Assembly: GCA_035293965.1 (NCBI GenBank)
Contig: DATGLW010000040.1
Location: 1-9,533 of the forward strand
DNA length: 9,533 bases
Reading direction: 5' to 3'
Source: DATGLW01 sp035293965
Lineage (GTDB): Bacteria; Actinomycetota; Acidimicrobiia; Acidimicrobiales; RAAP-2
Shown here: in pieces, positions 1 to 5,682 of the stretch
How the letters are laid out: the number at the start of each line of letters is the position of its first letter
Position numbering within the stretch: the stretch's first letter is position 1
Made by a program: the position numbers and the translations under genes
Notes under the pieces: model-generated
Seen by the model: only the letters and a program-made list of their open reading frames with translations
Told to the model about the DNA's origin: nothing
Databases searched by the model: none

Positions 1-207
1 CTCGGGCATGCAGTAGACGCAGCGGAAGTTGCAGTTGTCGGTGAGCGAGATCCGCAGGTCGGTGTGCACGCGGCCGAAGGTGTCGACGAGAGGGCCGTCC
101 TCCGGCCAGCCCGTCGCGGCGGGCCGCCTGGTCAGCACCACCGGTGCGCGCACCGGTGGTGCCTCGAGCGCGCCGGGCGCCTCCAGCGGCGCGACCCGCG
201 GCGTCAC
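1..207 (-). CDS. moaA: GTP 3',8-cyclase MoaA, N-terminal part (cut by window edge)
   Basis: Radical-SAM enzyme of the first step of molybdenum cofactor synthesis, converting GTP to 3',8-cH2GTP, which MoaC then processes to cPMP. Only the first 69 codons are visible. They contain the family signature GRVHTDLRISLTDNCNFRC followed by VYCMPE; Cys59, Cys63 and Cys66 form the CxxxCxxC ligand set for the SAM-binding 4Fe-4S cluster. The start is taken as GTG at 207, which overlaps the moeA stop as GTGA and suggests translational coupling. The roughly 38 residues before the conserved LVDTFGR are Pro/Ala-rich and unlike the family core, so in-frame GTG codons at residues 19, 23 or 24 are alternative starts. 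A perfect 28-bp palindrome covers codons 16-25. It is the last visible gene of the moaC-moaE-moeA-moaA operon. Identity is secure; the start is not. Confidence 0.95.
   Translation of the reverse strand, partial: MTPRVAPLEAPGALEAPPVRAPVVLTRRPAATGWPEDGPLVDTFGRVHTDLRISLTDNCNFRCVYCMPE
135..162. repeat. perfect 28-bp palindrome at the 5' end of moaA
   Basis: Two 14-base arms (first half GCACCACCGGTGCG) meet with no spacer and are perfect reverse complements. It begins 45 nt downstream of the assigned moaA GTG, within the poorly conserved N-terminal extension (residues 16-25). As DNA it could be a dimeric-repressor operator; as RNA it would form a strong hairpin near the moaA initiation region. 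No function is known; the palindrome itself is directly visible. Confidence 0.9.
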
Positions 208-1505
208 GTGGCACCCGCCAGGTCGGCCTGCTCGTCGAGCCTGGCGAAGAGGTCGGCCGCCCGGGTGCCCGGGGAGCCTCGGCCCAGGTCGGCGGGGTCG
301 GTGAGGAGCACCTCGACCTCGTCCCCTGCTCCCACGCCCTGGCCGTCGGGGAGCACCGCCAGGGCGTTGGCGCCAGCCATCGCCCGGAGCTGGTGCGACT
401 CCTGACCGCCCGACGAGCGTACGTGGAGCAAGCCCTCCGGCCCGAACCGCGCGCGCACCCGAACGAAGTGCACCTTGCCGTCCGGCCGGCGGGTCAGCGG
501 CTCGTCGGCCCGGGCGGTGACAAGGGGCCGGTCGAGCACCGCGTGGCCCGCCATCCGGCGGAGCCCCGGGCGGACGAACAGCTCGTAGCTCACGAGCGCC
601 GACACCGGGTTGCCCGGCAGGCCGAAGACCGGCGTGCCGTCGGCCGCCAGGTTGCCGAACGCGAGCGGCTTGGCCGGGCGGATGGCGACCTGCATCCAGC
701 GCATCGTGCCCCCCGACAGGTCGTCGAGCGCCACCTTGACGTAGTCGACGTCGCCGACGCTGACACCGCCCGAGGTGACGAGGGCGTCGCACCCCTCGGC
801 TCCCTTTGCGATCCGGGCCGTGATCTCACCGAGGTCGTCGCCGGCGATGCCGAGGTCACAGGTATCGAAGCCGTCGCGCCGCAGCGTGGCGAGCAGGCTG
901 TGGCGGTTGGCGTCGCGGATCTTGCCCGGCGACAGCGGCTCGGGGCCCTCCACGAGCTCGTCACCGGTCGACAGGACGCCGACCCGGGGCCGGGCACGAG
1001 CGTGGGCACCGTAGAGGCCGAGGCTGGCGAGCACGCCGAGATGCCCGGGCGACAGCACCTCGCCGGCGTCGAAGACGAGCTGTCCCGCGACGACATCCTC
1101 ACCGGGCCGGCGTACGTGGCGGCCTTCGTCGACCGGCTCCTCTACCACCACGACGCCGTCGCCCTCGGGGCGTGTCAGCTCGATCATGCACACGGCGTCG
1201 GCTCCTTCCGGCAGCGGCGCGCCGGTCATGATGCGGACCGCTTGACGAGGTCCGACCTCGACGTCGGGTGCCGAGCCGGCGAGGACGCTCCCGATCACCG
1301 ACAGGCGCGCGGGGGCCGGGCGCGTGTCGGCGGCCCGCACGGCGTAGCCGTCCATGGCCGAGGTGGTGAACGGCGGCACCGGGTGGGGGGCCACCACGGG
1401 TTCGGCGAGCACGAGCCCCAGGGCGTCCGCGAGCGGGACGGACCGCGGCGGGCAGGGCCGGCAGCCGGCCAGCACCAGTTCCCGGGCTTCGCGAAGGGAG
1501 ATCAC
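204..1505 (-). CDS. moeA: molybdopterin molybdotransferase MoeA
   Basis: 433-residue cytoplasmic enzyme that inserts molybdate into adenylylated molybdopterin, the last common step of Moco synthesis. Family motifs appear in order: PPFTTSAMDGYAVR (residues 44-57), MTGAPLPEGADAV (93-105), GVLSTGDEL (176-184), IRDANRHSL (196-204), VTSGGVSVGDVDY (243-255), IRPAKPLAFG (275-284) and FGLPGNPVSALVSYELF (294-310). The residues matching functional positions of E. coli MoeA look intact: the Asp of MDGYA, the Thr of MTGA, the Glu of GDEL, the SGGVS loop and the LPGNP prolines. About 30 residues beyond domain IV (from about 403) are Asp/Gly/Ala-rich and look non-conserved. The start is GTG at 1505, which overlaps the moaE stop (GTGA); no clear Shine-Dalgarno precedes it, consistent with coupling to moaE. 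The gene's own stop overlaps the moaA GTG. Confidence 0.97.
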   Translation of the reverse strand: MISLREARELVLAGCRPCPPRSVPLADALGLVLAEPVVAPHPVPPFTTSAMDGYAVRAADTRPAPARLSVIGSVLAGSAPDVEVGPRQAVRIMTGAPLPEGADAVCMIELTRPEGDGVVVVEEPVDEGRHVRRPGEDVVAGQLVFDAGEVLSPGHLGVLASLGLYGAHARARPRVGVLSTGDELVEGPEPLSPGKIRDANRHSLLATLRRDGFDTCDLGIAGDDLGEITARIAKGAEGCDALVTSGGVSVGDVDYVKVALDDLSGGTMRWMQVAIRPAKPLAFGNLAADGTPVFGLPGNPVSALVSYELFVRPGLRRMAGHAVLDRPLVTARADEPLTRRPDGKVHFVRVRARFGPEGLLHVRSSGGQESHQLRAMAGANALAVLPDGQGVGAGDEVEVLLTDPADLGRGSPGTRAADLFARLDEQADLAGAT

Positions 1506-2098
1506 GACCGCAAGGCGCCCGGCACGTCAGGCGGTGCCCCCCGGTGCGCCACGGCCTGCGGTGCCAGGTCCTCGACGGACACGAGGTCGTGCTCGCACGT
1601 GCCCCAGCCCTCCCCGTCGCGCCAGGTCTCCCGTTTCCAGATGGGCACGGTCGCCTTGACGGTGTCGATGCAGTAGCGGGCGGCGTCGAACGCCGAGGCA
1701 CGATGTGGTGTCGACACGGCCACCACCACGGCAGCGTCCGTGACGTCGAGGTGCCCCACCCGATGGAGGATGGCGAGCCGGGCGATCTCGGGCCATCGGC
1801 GCCGCGCCGCCTCGGCCACGGCGGCGAGGCGCGGGCGCACCTGCTCGGCATAGGCCTCGTAGAAGAGGCTCTCCACGCCGTCGCGGCCCTCGCTGTGGTC
1901 GCGCACGGTCCCGACGAAGGTCACTACCGCCCCGCACGTCGGGCGCACCGCCCATCGCGCCGCGTCCTCGACCGGCAGGGAGCCTTCGACGAGGCCCAGC
2001 CAGTCGTTGGCAGCGCCAGGCGGCGCCACGGCCACCGCGAGGCCTTCTTGGGAGGCCTCGACGGGCGGGGAGGCAGGCCCCGGCGGGGACGCGGTCAC
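1502..2098 (-). CDS. moaE: molybdopterin synthase catalytic subunit MoaE
   Basis: Large subunit of molybdopterin synthase, which uses MoaD thiocarboxylate to convert cPMP to molybdopterin. Seen motifs are GAVVTFVGTVRDHSEG (56-71), HRVGHLDVTD (112-121), STPHRASAFDAARYCIDTVK (129-148) and the terminal catalytic block ATVPIWKRE (149-157). Lys148 and Lys155 match the two essential lysines of E. coli MoaE (Lys119, Lys126), so the enzyme looks competent. As drawn (198 aa, GTG at 2098) it is longer than usual, with a Pro/Ala/Ser-rich first 21 residues and no ribosome site. An in-frame GTG at 2035 (residue 22) has AAGAAGG seven bases upstream and may be the real start, giving 177 aa. A tail of about 25 residues after the family core is also unusual. 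It lies 9 nt downstream of moaC and overlaps moeA. No moaD partner is in the window. Confidence 0.95.
   Translation of the reverse strand: MTASPPGPASPPVEASQEGLAVAVAPPGAANDWLGLVEGSLPVEDAARWAVRPTCGAVVTFVGTVRDHSEGRDGVESLFYEAYAEQVRPRLAAVAEAARRRWPEIARLAILHRVGHLDVTDAAVVVAVSTPHRASAFDAARYCIDTVKATVPIWKRETWRDGEGWGTCEHDLVSVEDLAPQAVAHRGAPPDVPGALRS
2043..2049 (-). promoter_or_regulatory. possible ribosome binding site for an internal moaE start
   Basis: On the minus strand AAGAAGG stands 7 bases before an in-frame GTG (2035-2033) in moaE. The assigned upstream GTG at 2098 lacks such a site. It therefore favours the shorter MoaE, which would also leave a longer moaC-moaE spacer. Confidence 0.4.
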
Positions 2099-2107
2099 AG
2101 CCCGAGC

Positions 2108-2680
2108 TTACCGGGCACCTTCGGGCTGCCCGCCCTGCCGCTCGCTCTCGGTCGGTCCGCCTCCCCCGGCCGCCACGAGACGCATGCCGGCGGCGCCGGC
2201 GGCCACCCGCTGCCAGTCGCCGGACCGGCCACCGGTCTTGCGCCAGACGGTGAGCTGGTCGAGGTAGGCGCCGGGTGACTCCGGCAGGACCCGGCTGAGG
2301 ACCGACAGGGCCGCCAGCGCGCACGCGGTGAGGGCCTCCATCTCGATGCCGGTGCGGCTCAGCGTGCCCGCCGTGGCCGACACCGCCACGTCGTCGCCCT
2401 CCACGCGCAGCGCCACGTCGAGCGCGTCGACGGGGATCGGGTGGCAGAGGGGCACGAGCACCGGGGTCTGCTTGCCGCCCTGGATACCGGCCAAACGGGC
2501 GGCCCCGAGCACGTCGTCCTCGGCGGCGCCCACGGCGGCGCCGGCGCCGACGACCCGGCAGCGGGCCTCAGCCAGGCGCGCCGTGACCGGCTTGCCCGTG
2601 ACGTCCACCATCGAGGCACGCCCGTGGGCGTCGACGTGGGTGAGCCCGCCGCTGCTCGAAGGGTCCCCGGTCGACGCCAT
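2108..2680 (-). CDS. moaC: cyclic pyranopterin monophosphate synthase MoaC, with altered active-site residues
   Basis: 190-residue MoaC-family protein; MoaC normally converts 3',8-cH2GTP to cPMP. The fold signature is clear: LTHVDAHGRASMVDVTGKPV (13-32), ARLAGIQGGKQT (61-72), VPLCHPI (76-82), SRTGIEMEALTAC (108-120) and WRKTGGRSGDW (146-156). Retained residues, by ungapped eye alignment to E. coli MoaC, are Lys70 (Lys67), His80 (His77), Glu113 (Glu112), Glu115 (Glu114) and Lys148 (Lys147). Lost are Lys51 (here Glu54, in AAEDDV instead of the usual KGD), Asp128 (here Ser129) and Lys131 (here Leu132). The protein may thus be inactive, altered, or a paralogue. The ATG at 2680 fits the family length; the open frame extending further upstream runs through the repeat and antisense to the next gene and is ignored. 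Stop TAA. It is the first gene of the moa operon, with a TANNNT-like -10 seven bases ahead of the ATG. Confidence 0.92.
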   Translation of the reverse strand: MASTGDPSSSGGLTHVDAHGRASMVDVTGKPVTARLAEARCRVVGAGAAVGAAEDDVLGAARLAGIQGGKQTPVLVPLCHPIPVDALDVALRVEGDDVAVSATAGTLSRTGIEMEALTACALAALSVLSRVLPESPGAYLDQLTVWRKTGGRSGDWQRVAAGAAGMRLVAAGGGGPTESERQGGQPEGAR

Positions 2681-2687
2681 TCTCCCA

Positions 2688-2693
2688 AGCGTA
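2688..2693 (-). promoter_or_regulatory. candidate -10 element for moaC (leaderless)
   Basis: TACGCT on the minus strand matches the actinobacterial TANNNT -10 pattern and ends 7 bases before the moaC ATG, which would place transcription start at or next to the A of the ATG. No convincing -35 is seen. The GGGAGA next to the ATG is too close to be a normal ribosome site, which also fits a leaderless mRNA. Confidence 0.4.
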
Positions 2694-2710
2694 ACGGCCG
2701 ATGTGGGCCG

Positions 2711-2803
2711 GTGGCCGGGCGGCGTCGCCGGAGGCAGCGGCCGGGCGGCGTGGCCGGGCGGCGTGGCCGGGCGGAGTGGCCGGAGGCAGCGGCCGGGGGC
2801 AGC
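2711..2803. repeat. degenerate GC-rich tandem repeat between moaC and the CoA-transferase
   Basis: A run of 11-15 bp units built on GTGGCCGGGCGGC and GTGGCCGGAGGCAGC. The largest similarity is a 39-bp block at 2711-2749 repeated at 2763-2801 (spacing 52, i.e. four times 13) with a few mismatches. It fills most of the 159-bp divergent intergenic segment and therefore lies where the promoters of both transcription units must act. Confidence 0.8.
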
Positions 2804-2839
2804 GCCGTTGCCGAGGCGGCGTGTGCTACCACAGGGGAG

Positions 2840-4057
2840 GTGCCCGGTCCGCTCGCAGGTGTCAAGGTGGTCGACCTCACGACGGTGTACTCGGGCCCCT
2901 ACTGCACGCTCTTGCTGGGCGACCTGGGGGCCGACGTCGTGAAGGTGGAGGCGCCCGAAGGCGATGTCGTCCGCCGGATCGGGCCGGGGCGCACGAGCGC
3001 CATGGGGCCGCTCTTCCTGTCGGTCGGCCGCAACAAGCGCGACCTGTGCCTCGACCTCAAGGCTCCCGGCGCCCGCCCGGTGCTCGACCGCCTGGTGGAC
3101 TGGGCCGACGTGGTGGTCCACAACATGCGACCCCGGGCGGCAGCCCGCCTCGGTGTCGACCCCTCGAGCGTGCTCGCCCGCAACCCGCGCGCGATCCACT
3201 GCTCCCTGGTCGGCTTCGGCTCCGGGGGGCCCTACGCGGACCTCCCCGCCTACGACGACGTCATCCAGGCCGCCTCGGGCTTCGTGGCGGTGCAGAGCGC
3301 GGGATCGGTGCGGCCCGAGTACGCCCGCTCGGTGATCGCCGACAAGGTGGCCGGCCTGGCGGCCTTCGGCGCCGTGTGCGCCGCCCTCTACCGTCGCCAG
3401 CAGACGGGAACGGGCGAGGCGGTCGAGGTGCCCATGTTCGAGACCTTCACCTCCTTCGTCGCCCTCGAGCACCTCTACGGGCTTTCCTTCGTGCCGCCCA
3501 CCGGACCCGCCACCTACCCGAGGGTGATGTCCCCCGAGCGCCGGCCGTTCCGCACCGCGGACGGGTGGCTGAGCGTGGTCCTCTACAACGACCGCCACTG
3601 GCGGGGCTTCTTCGAGCTCGTCGGTCGGCCCGAGCTGGCCGACGATCCCCGCTACGCGGACCACGGTGCCCGCACCGTCCACACCGACGAGCTCTACGCC
3701 ATGGTGGACGAGGCCATGGCCGGGCGCACCACCGCCGAGTGGCTCGCCGACCTGCGCGCCCTCGAGGTCCCTGCCATGGAGGTGCGCGCCATCGAGGAGC
3801 TTCCGAGCGATCCCCATCTTCGGGCGGTCGGCCTGTTCGCCCGTCTCGTGCATCCGAGCGAGGGTGAGTACGTGCAGATCGCCAACCCTCTGCGCTTCTC
3901 GGCGGGTATCGACGAGCACCGACTCCATCCGCCACGTCTCGGCGAGCACACCGTGGAGGTCCTGTGCGACCTCGGGTTCGAGGCGGCCGAGGTCGACGAG
4001 CTGGTGAACGGCGGTGTGGCGCGCGTCGCACCTGCCGGCACGCCCGAGCCGGCGTAG
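2840..4057 (+). CDS. CaiB/BaiF family (family III) CoA-transferase
   Basis: 405-residue cytoplasmic enzyme expected to move CoA between an acyl-CoA and a free carboxylic acid. Motifs in order: the N-terminal Rossmann-like start GPLAGVKVVDLTTVYSGP with LLLGDLGADVVKVEAP (about residues 3-39), VGRNKRDLCLDLK (62-74), CSLVGFGSGGPYAD, YDDVIQAASGF (138-148), VIADKVAG with Asp168 aligned to the catalytic Asp of formyl-CoA transferase, and TGTGEAVEVPMFE (189-201). The C-terminal part has VPAMEVRAIEELPSDPHLRA and a typical PRLGEHTVEVL. YDDVIQAASG argues for a transferase rather than an alpha-methylacyl-CoA racemase. The substrate cannot be read from the sequence. The GTG at 2840 gives the standard family N-terminus; GGGGAG abuts it with almost no spacer, so initiation is uncertain. 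It is divergent from moaC and followed after 73 bp by a hydrolase on the same strand. Confidence 0.93.
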   Translation: MPGPLAGVKVVDLTTVYSGPYCTLLLGDLGADVVKVEAPEGDVVRRIGPGRTSAMGPLFLSVGRNKRDLCLDLKAPGARPVLDRLVDWADVVVHNMRPRAAARLGVDPSSVLARNPRAIHCSLVGFGSGGPYADLPAYDDVIQAASGFVAVQSAGSVRPEYARSVIADKVAGLAAFGAVCAALYRRQQTGTGEAVEVPMFETFTSFVALEHLYGLSFVPPTGPATYPRVMSPERRPFRTADGWLSVVLYNDRHWRGFFELVGRPELADDPRYADHGARTVHTDELYAMVDEAMAGRTTAEWLADLRALEVPAMEVRAIEELPSDPHLRAVGLFARLVHPSEGEYVQIANPLRFSAGIDEHRLHPPRLGEHTVEVLCDLGFEAAEVDELVNGGVARVAPAGTPEPA

Positions 4058-4094
4058 GCCCTGTCCAGAGGTGGAGGCATGTCCAACGTTTGCA

Positions 4095-4124
4095 TTGACA
4101 CGTCCGCTCGTGGCGGGCTTGATT
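4095..4124 (+). promoter_or_regulatory. candidate promoter of the alpha/beta hydrolase
   Basis: A perfect TTGACA (4095-4100) stands in a locally AT-richer patch, followed after 18 bases by TTGATT (4119-4124), a weak -10 matching TATAAT at three positions. The ATG at 4131 begins 6 bases later, so the transcript would be leaderless. The -35 is convincing, the -10 less so. Confidence 0.45.
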
Positions 4125-4130
4125 ACCGGC

Positions 4131-5012
4131 ATGCACGTCCGGGAGCTGCGAATCGACGTCACGGCGGCTGCCGGGGCCAGCACCCCCCTGGCCAACGCCG
4201 CGACGGCCTACCTGCCCGAGCACCCTCCCTCGTTGGTCGTTGTCGCCTACCCCGGCGGTGGGTACAGCCGCCGGTACTTCGACCTTCCTGAGCCCGGCTA
4301 CAGCCAGGCACATCACCACGTCGCTCGCGGCGTGGCCCTGGTGGCCTGCGACCACCTGGGCGTGGGGGACAGCGACCTGCCCGCGGAGCCGGTCTCGTGG
4401 GAGGGGATCGCCGCCGCAGGCCATGCCACCGCCCTCGGCGCCGTGGCCGAGCTCGGGCTCGAGGGCGTGCCGGCAGTGGGGATCGGCCAATCCTACGGAG
4501 GGCTCCTCCTCACCATCCAGCAAGCCGAGCACGGGACGTTCGGCGCCGTCGCCGTCCTGGGTTGGAGCGGCCTGCACACCGTGCTGCCCGAGGCACCCCC
4601 CGACTACCGCGGCCCGTACGCCCCCTTCTACGGCTTCCACTTCGACGACGTGCCGGCGGCCCTCGTCGAGGCTGACCTCGACGGCTATCCGACGCGACCG
4701 CCCGGGAAGGTCCCGCCATGGGGTGCCTCAACCATGCCAGGGGGACCGGCGGCGGTCGGCCACCACCCCGATCCCCTCGGCCCTGGCGCGGTCGCGCACC
4801 ACGCGGCCCGCATCGACGTGCCGATCTTCATCGGGAACGGCGAACGCGACGTCTGTCCCGACCCCTGGCGCGAGCCGGTGGCCTACCGGGCCTCCAACGA
4901 TGTGACCGTGTTCACGGTGCCCCGGATGGCCCACATGCACAACTTTGCGAGCACTCGGTCCCTCCTGTGGGACCGAGTGCTCGGCTGGGCGGCCTGCGTC
5001 ACCGGCACGTGA
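4131..5012 (+). CDS. alpha/beta hydrolase-fold protein
   Basis: 293-residue hydrolase; substrate unknown (ester, thioester or lactone are possible for the fold). Visible catalytic elements are the oxyanion-side PGGGYSRRYFD (about 42-52), DHLGVGDSD (about 73-81), the nucleophile elbow GIGQSYGG with Ser121, the acid loop GNGERDVCPDP with Asp240, and MAHMHNF with His268 or His270. There is no signal peptide or membrane segment, so it is probably cytosolic. The ATG at 4131 directly follows a promoter-like sequence; the frame is open further upstream but without family-like residues. The last 13 or so codons before the C-terminus encode a perfect 15-bp inverted repeat (4948-4983), and the final 14 bp overlap the 3' end of the convergent gene. 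It may act with the CoA-transferase upstream, but the 73-bp gap and own promoter suggest separate control. Confidence 0.85.
   Translation: MHVRELRIDVTAAAGASTPLANAATAYLPEHPPSLVVVAYPGGGYSRRYFDLPEPGYSQAHHHVARGVALVACDHLGVGDSDLPAEPVSWEGIAAAGHATALGAVAELGLEGVPAVGIGQSYGGLLLTIQQAEHGTFGAVAVLGWSGLHTVLPEAPPDYRGPYAPFYGFHFDDVPAALVEADLDGYPTRPPGKVPPWGASTMPGGPAAVGHHPDPLGPGAVAHHAARIDVPIFIGNGERDVCPDPWREPVAYRASNDVTVFTVPRMAHMHNFASTRSLLWDRVLGWAACVTGT
4948..4983 (-). terminator. perfect 15-bp hairpin, possible terminator of the minus-strand AcpH-like gene
   Basis: Arms 4948-4962 and 4969-4983 (CGAGCACTCGGTCCC and its exact complement) flank a 6-base loop. It lies 15 bases past the stop of the minus-strand gene and inside the 3' coding end of the hydrolase. 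No true U-tract follows on the minus strand (CAAAGTTGTG). The hairpin is certain; the terminator role is inferred from position. Confidence 0.55.
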
Positions 5013-5646
5013 CCCCGCGCTCGGCTGCGAGCGCGGTGGCCACGTCGTCCACGAGCGCCCGGCTTCCCCGGACGACGGCGGGGCGCTGGCGCTCGAGTGC
5101 CTCGACGACGACGGCGAGATGCTCGGGCCCGAGGGCGAGGCGGGGGCGGCGCCCGAGCACCTGCACGAGCAGCACCGCCACGCGCTGCGCGCTCTCGTAG
5201 TCCGACGGTTCGATCCGGCTCGCCCGCGCCGCCAGCCCGAGCCAGCGCGCGTGGTCGCGCGGGTCGAGCGCGGGCATCACCGCCGGGGCGAGCGCCGCCG
5301 CCCGGCGGAAGGCCTCGCCGAGGGCCTCGCGGTCTGGCAGCGACCCGTCGAGGAGGAGCTCGGTGCCGAGATGGGCGCCGCCTCGGGCGGCTCCCATCGG
5401 CACGCCGCCCGACGACAGGGCCCGGCGCAGCTGCGAGACGAGCTCGCGGAAGCCGTCGTGGCGGTGGAAGTGGGCGTCGGCCCGGTGGTGGAGCGCTCTG
5501 CCGGCGGCCACGGCGGCCGGCAGCCGCGACGGGTCGGCGCGCACGCGGGCCATGGCGAGCAGGTCGGGGAGCACGGCACCGAGGTGGTGCTCGGGCCCGG
5601 CCTGGGCAGACCGGCGCGCTACTTCGAGGTGGGCGAAGAAGTTCAC
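4999..5646 (-). CDS. AcpH-like (acyl carrier protein phosphodiesterase / DUF479) family protein
   Basis: 215-residue protein. The N-terminus NFFAHLEVA resembles the NFLAHLHLA of E. coli AcpH. It is followed by GAVLPDLL (cf. GNLLADF), HHRADAHFHRHDGF (53-66; cf. HRRIDVLTDNLPEV) and GAHLGTELLLDG (about 90-101), matching the His/Asp metal-site layout of that family. AcpH removes 4'-phosphopantetheine from acyl carrier protein; whether this distant relative does so is unknown. The length is close to the family norm (about 190-200). The start is GTG at 5646, chosen because it gives the conserved MNFFAHL; no Shine-Dalgarno is evident. The open frame continuing upstream is antisense to the next gene. 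It is divergent from the molybdenum hydroxylase across only 36 bp and convergent with the hydrolase, overlapping it by 14 bp. The family call rests on motif resemblance by eye. Confidence 0.6.
   Translation of the reverse strand: MNFFAHLEVARRSAQAGPEHHLGAVLPDLLAMARVRADPSRLPAAVAAGRALHHRADAHFHRHDGFRELVSQLRRALSSGGVPMGAARGGAHLGTELLLDGSLPDREALGEAFRRAAALAPAVMPALDPRDHARWLGLAARASRIEPSDYESAQRVAVLLVQVLGRRPRLALGPEHLAVVVEALERQRPAVVRGSRALVDDVATALAAERGVTCR
5015..5036 (+). terminator. 9-bp GC hairpin, possible terminator of the alpha/beta hydrolase
   Basis: Arms CCGCGCTCG (5015-5023) and CGAGCGCGG (5028-5036) with a GCTG loop begin two bases after the hydrolase stop codon. It is inside the last codons of the opposite-strand AcpH-like gene. 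No T-run follows, so it would be a U-less terminator or an mRNA 3' stabiliser. Confidence 0.5.
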
Positions 5647-5666
5647 GGCGAACCGTCCACGGGTGA

Positions 5667-5672
5667 ACAGTA
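5667..5672 (-). promoter_or_regulatory. candidate -10 element for the AcpH-like gene
   Basis: TACTGT on the minus strand fits TANNNT and stands 20 bases before the GTG at 5646, allowing a short leader of roughly 14 nt. It overlaps the opposite-strand -10 of the hydroxylase gene by two bases. Confidence 0.3.
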
Positions 5673-5676
5673 GAGT
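5671..5676 (+). promoter_or_regulatory. candidate -10 element for the molybdenum hydroxylase (leaderless)
   Basis: TAGAGT fits TANNNT and ends exactly 6 bases before the ATG at 5683, so transcription would start at the ATG. No Shine-Dalgarno is present upstream of this start, in agreement with a leaderless mRNA. No clear -35 is seen. Confidence 0.45.
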
Positions 5677-5682
5677 CGCTCC

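Noticed and set aside
144..1676. 510-aa plus-strand open frame
   Set aside because: It lies opposite moeA and moaE, whose proteins show full family motifs; the plus-strand product is Arg/Gly/His-rich with no recognisable motif and is a high-GC antisense artefact.
2681..2839. possible Moco riboswitch upstream of moaC
   Set aside because: The segment is mostly tandem repeat and the likely promoter leaves no 5' leader, so there is no room for the aptamer.
2108..4195. 695-aa minus-strand open frame extending far upstream of moaC
   Set aside because: Only the last 190 residues are MoaC. The rest passes through the tandem repeat and runs antisense to the CoA-transferase, so moaC was started at 2680.
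4079..4291. 70-aa frame with GGTGGAGG next to an ATG, just after the CoA-transferase
   Set aside because: It overlaps the hydrolase start in another frame, its Arg-rich sequence matches nothing recognisable, and the purine run is too close to the ATG.
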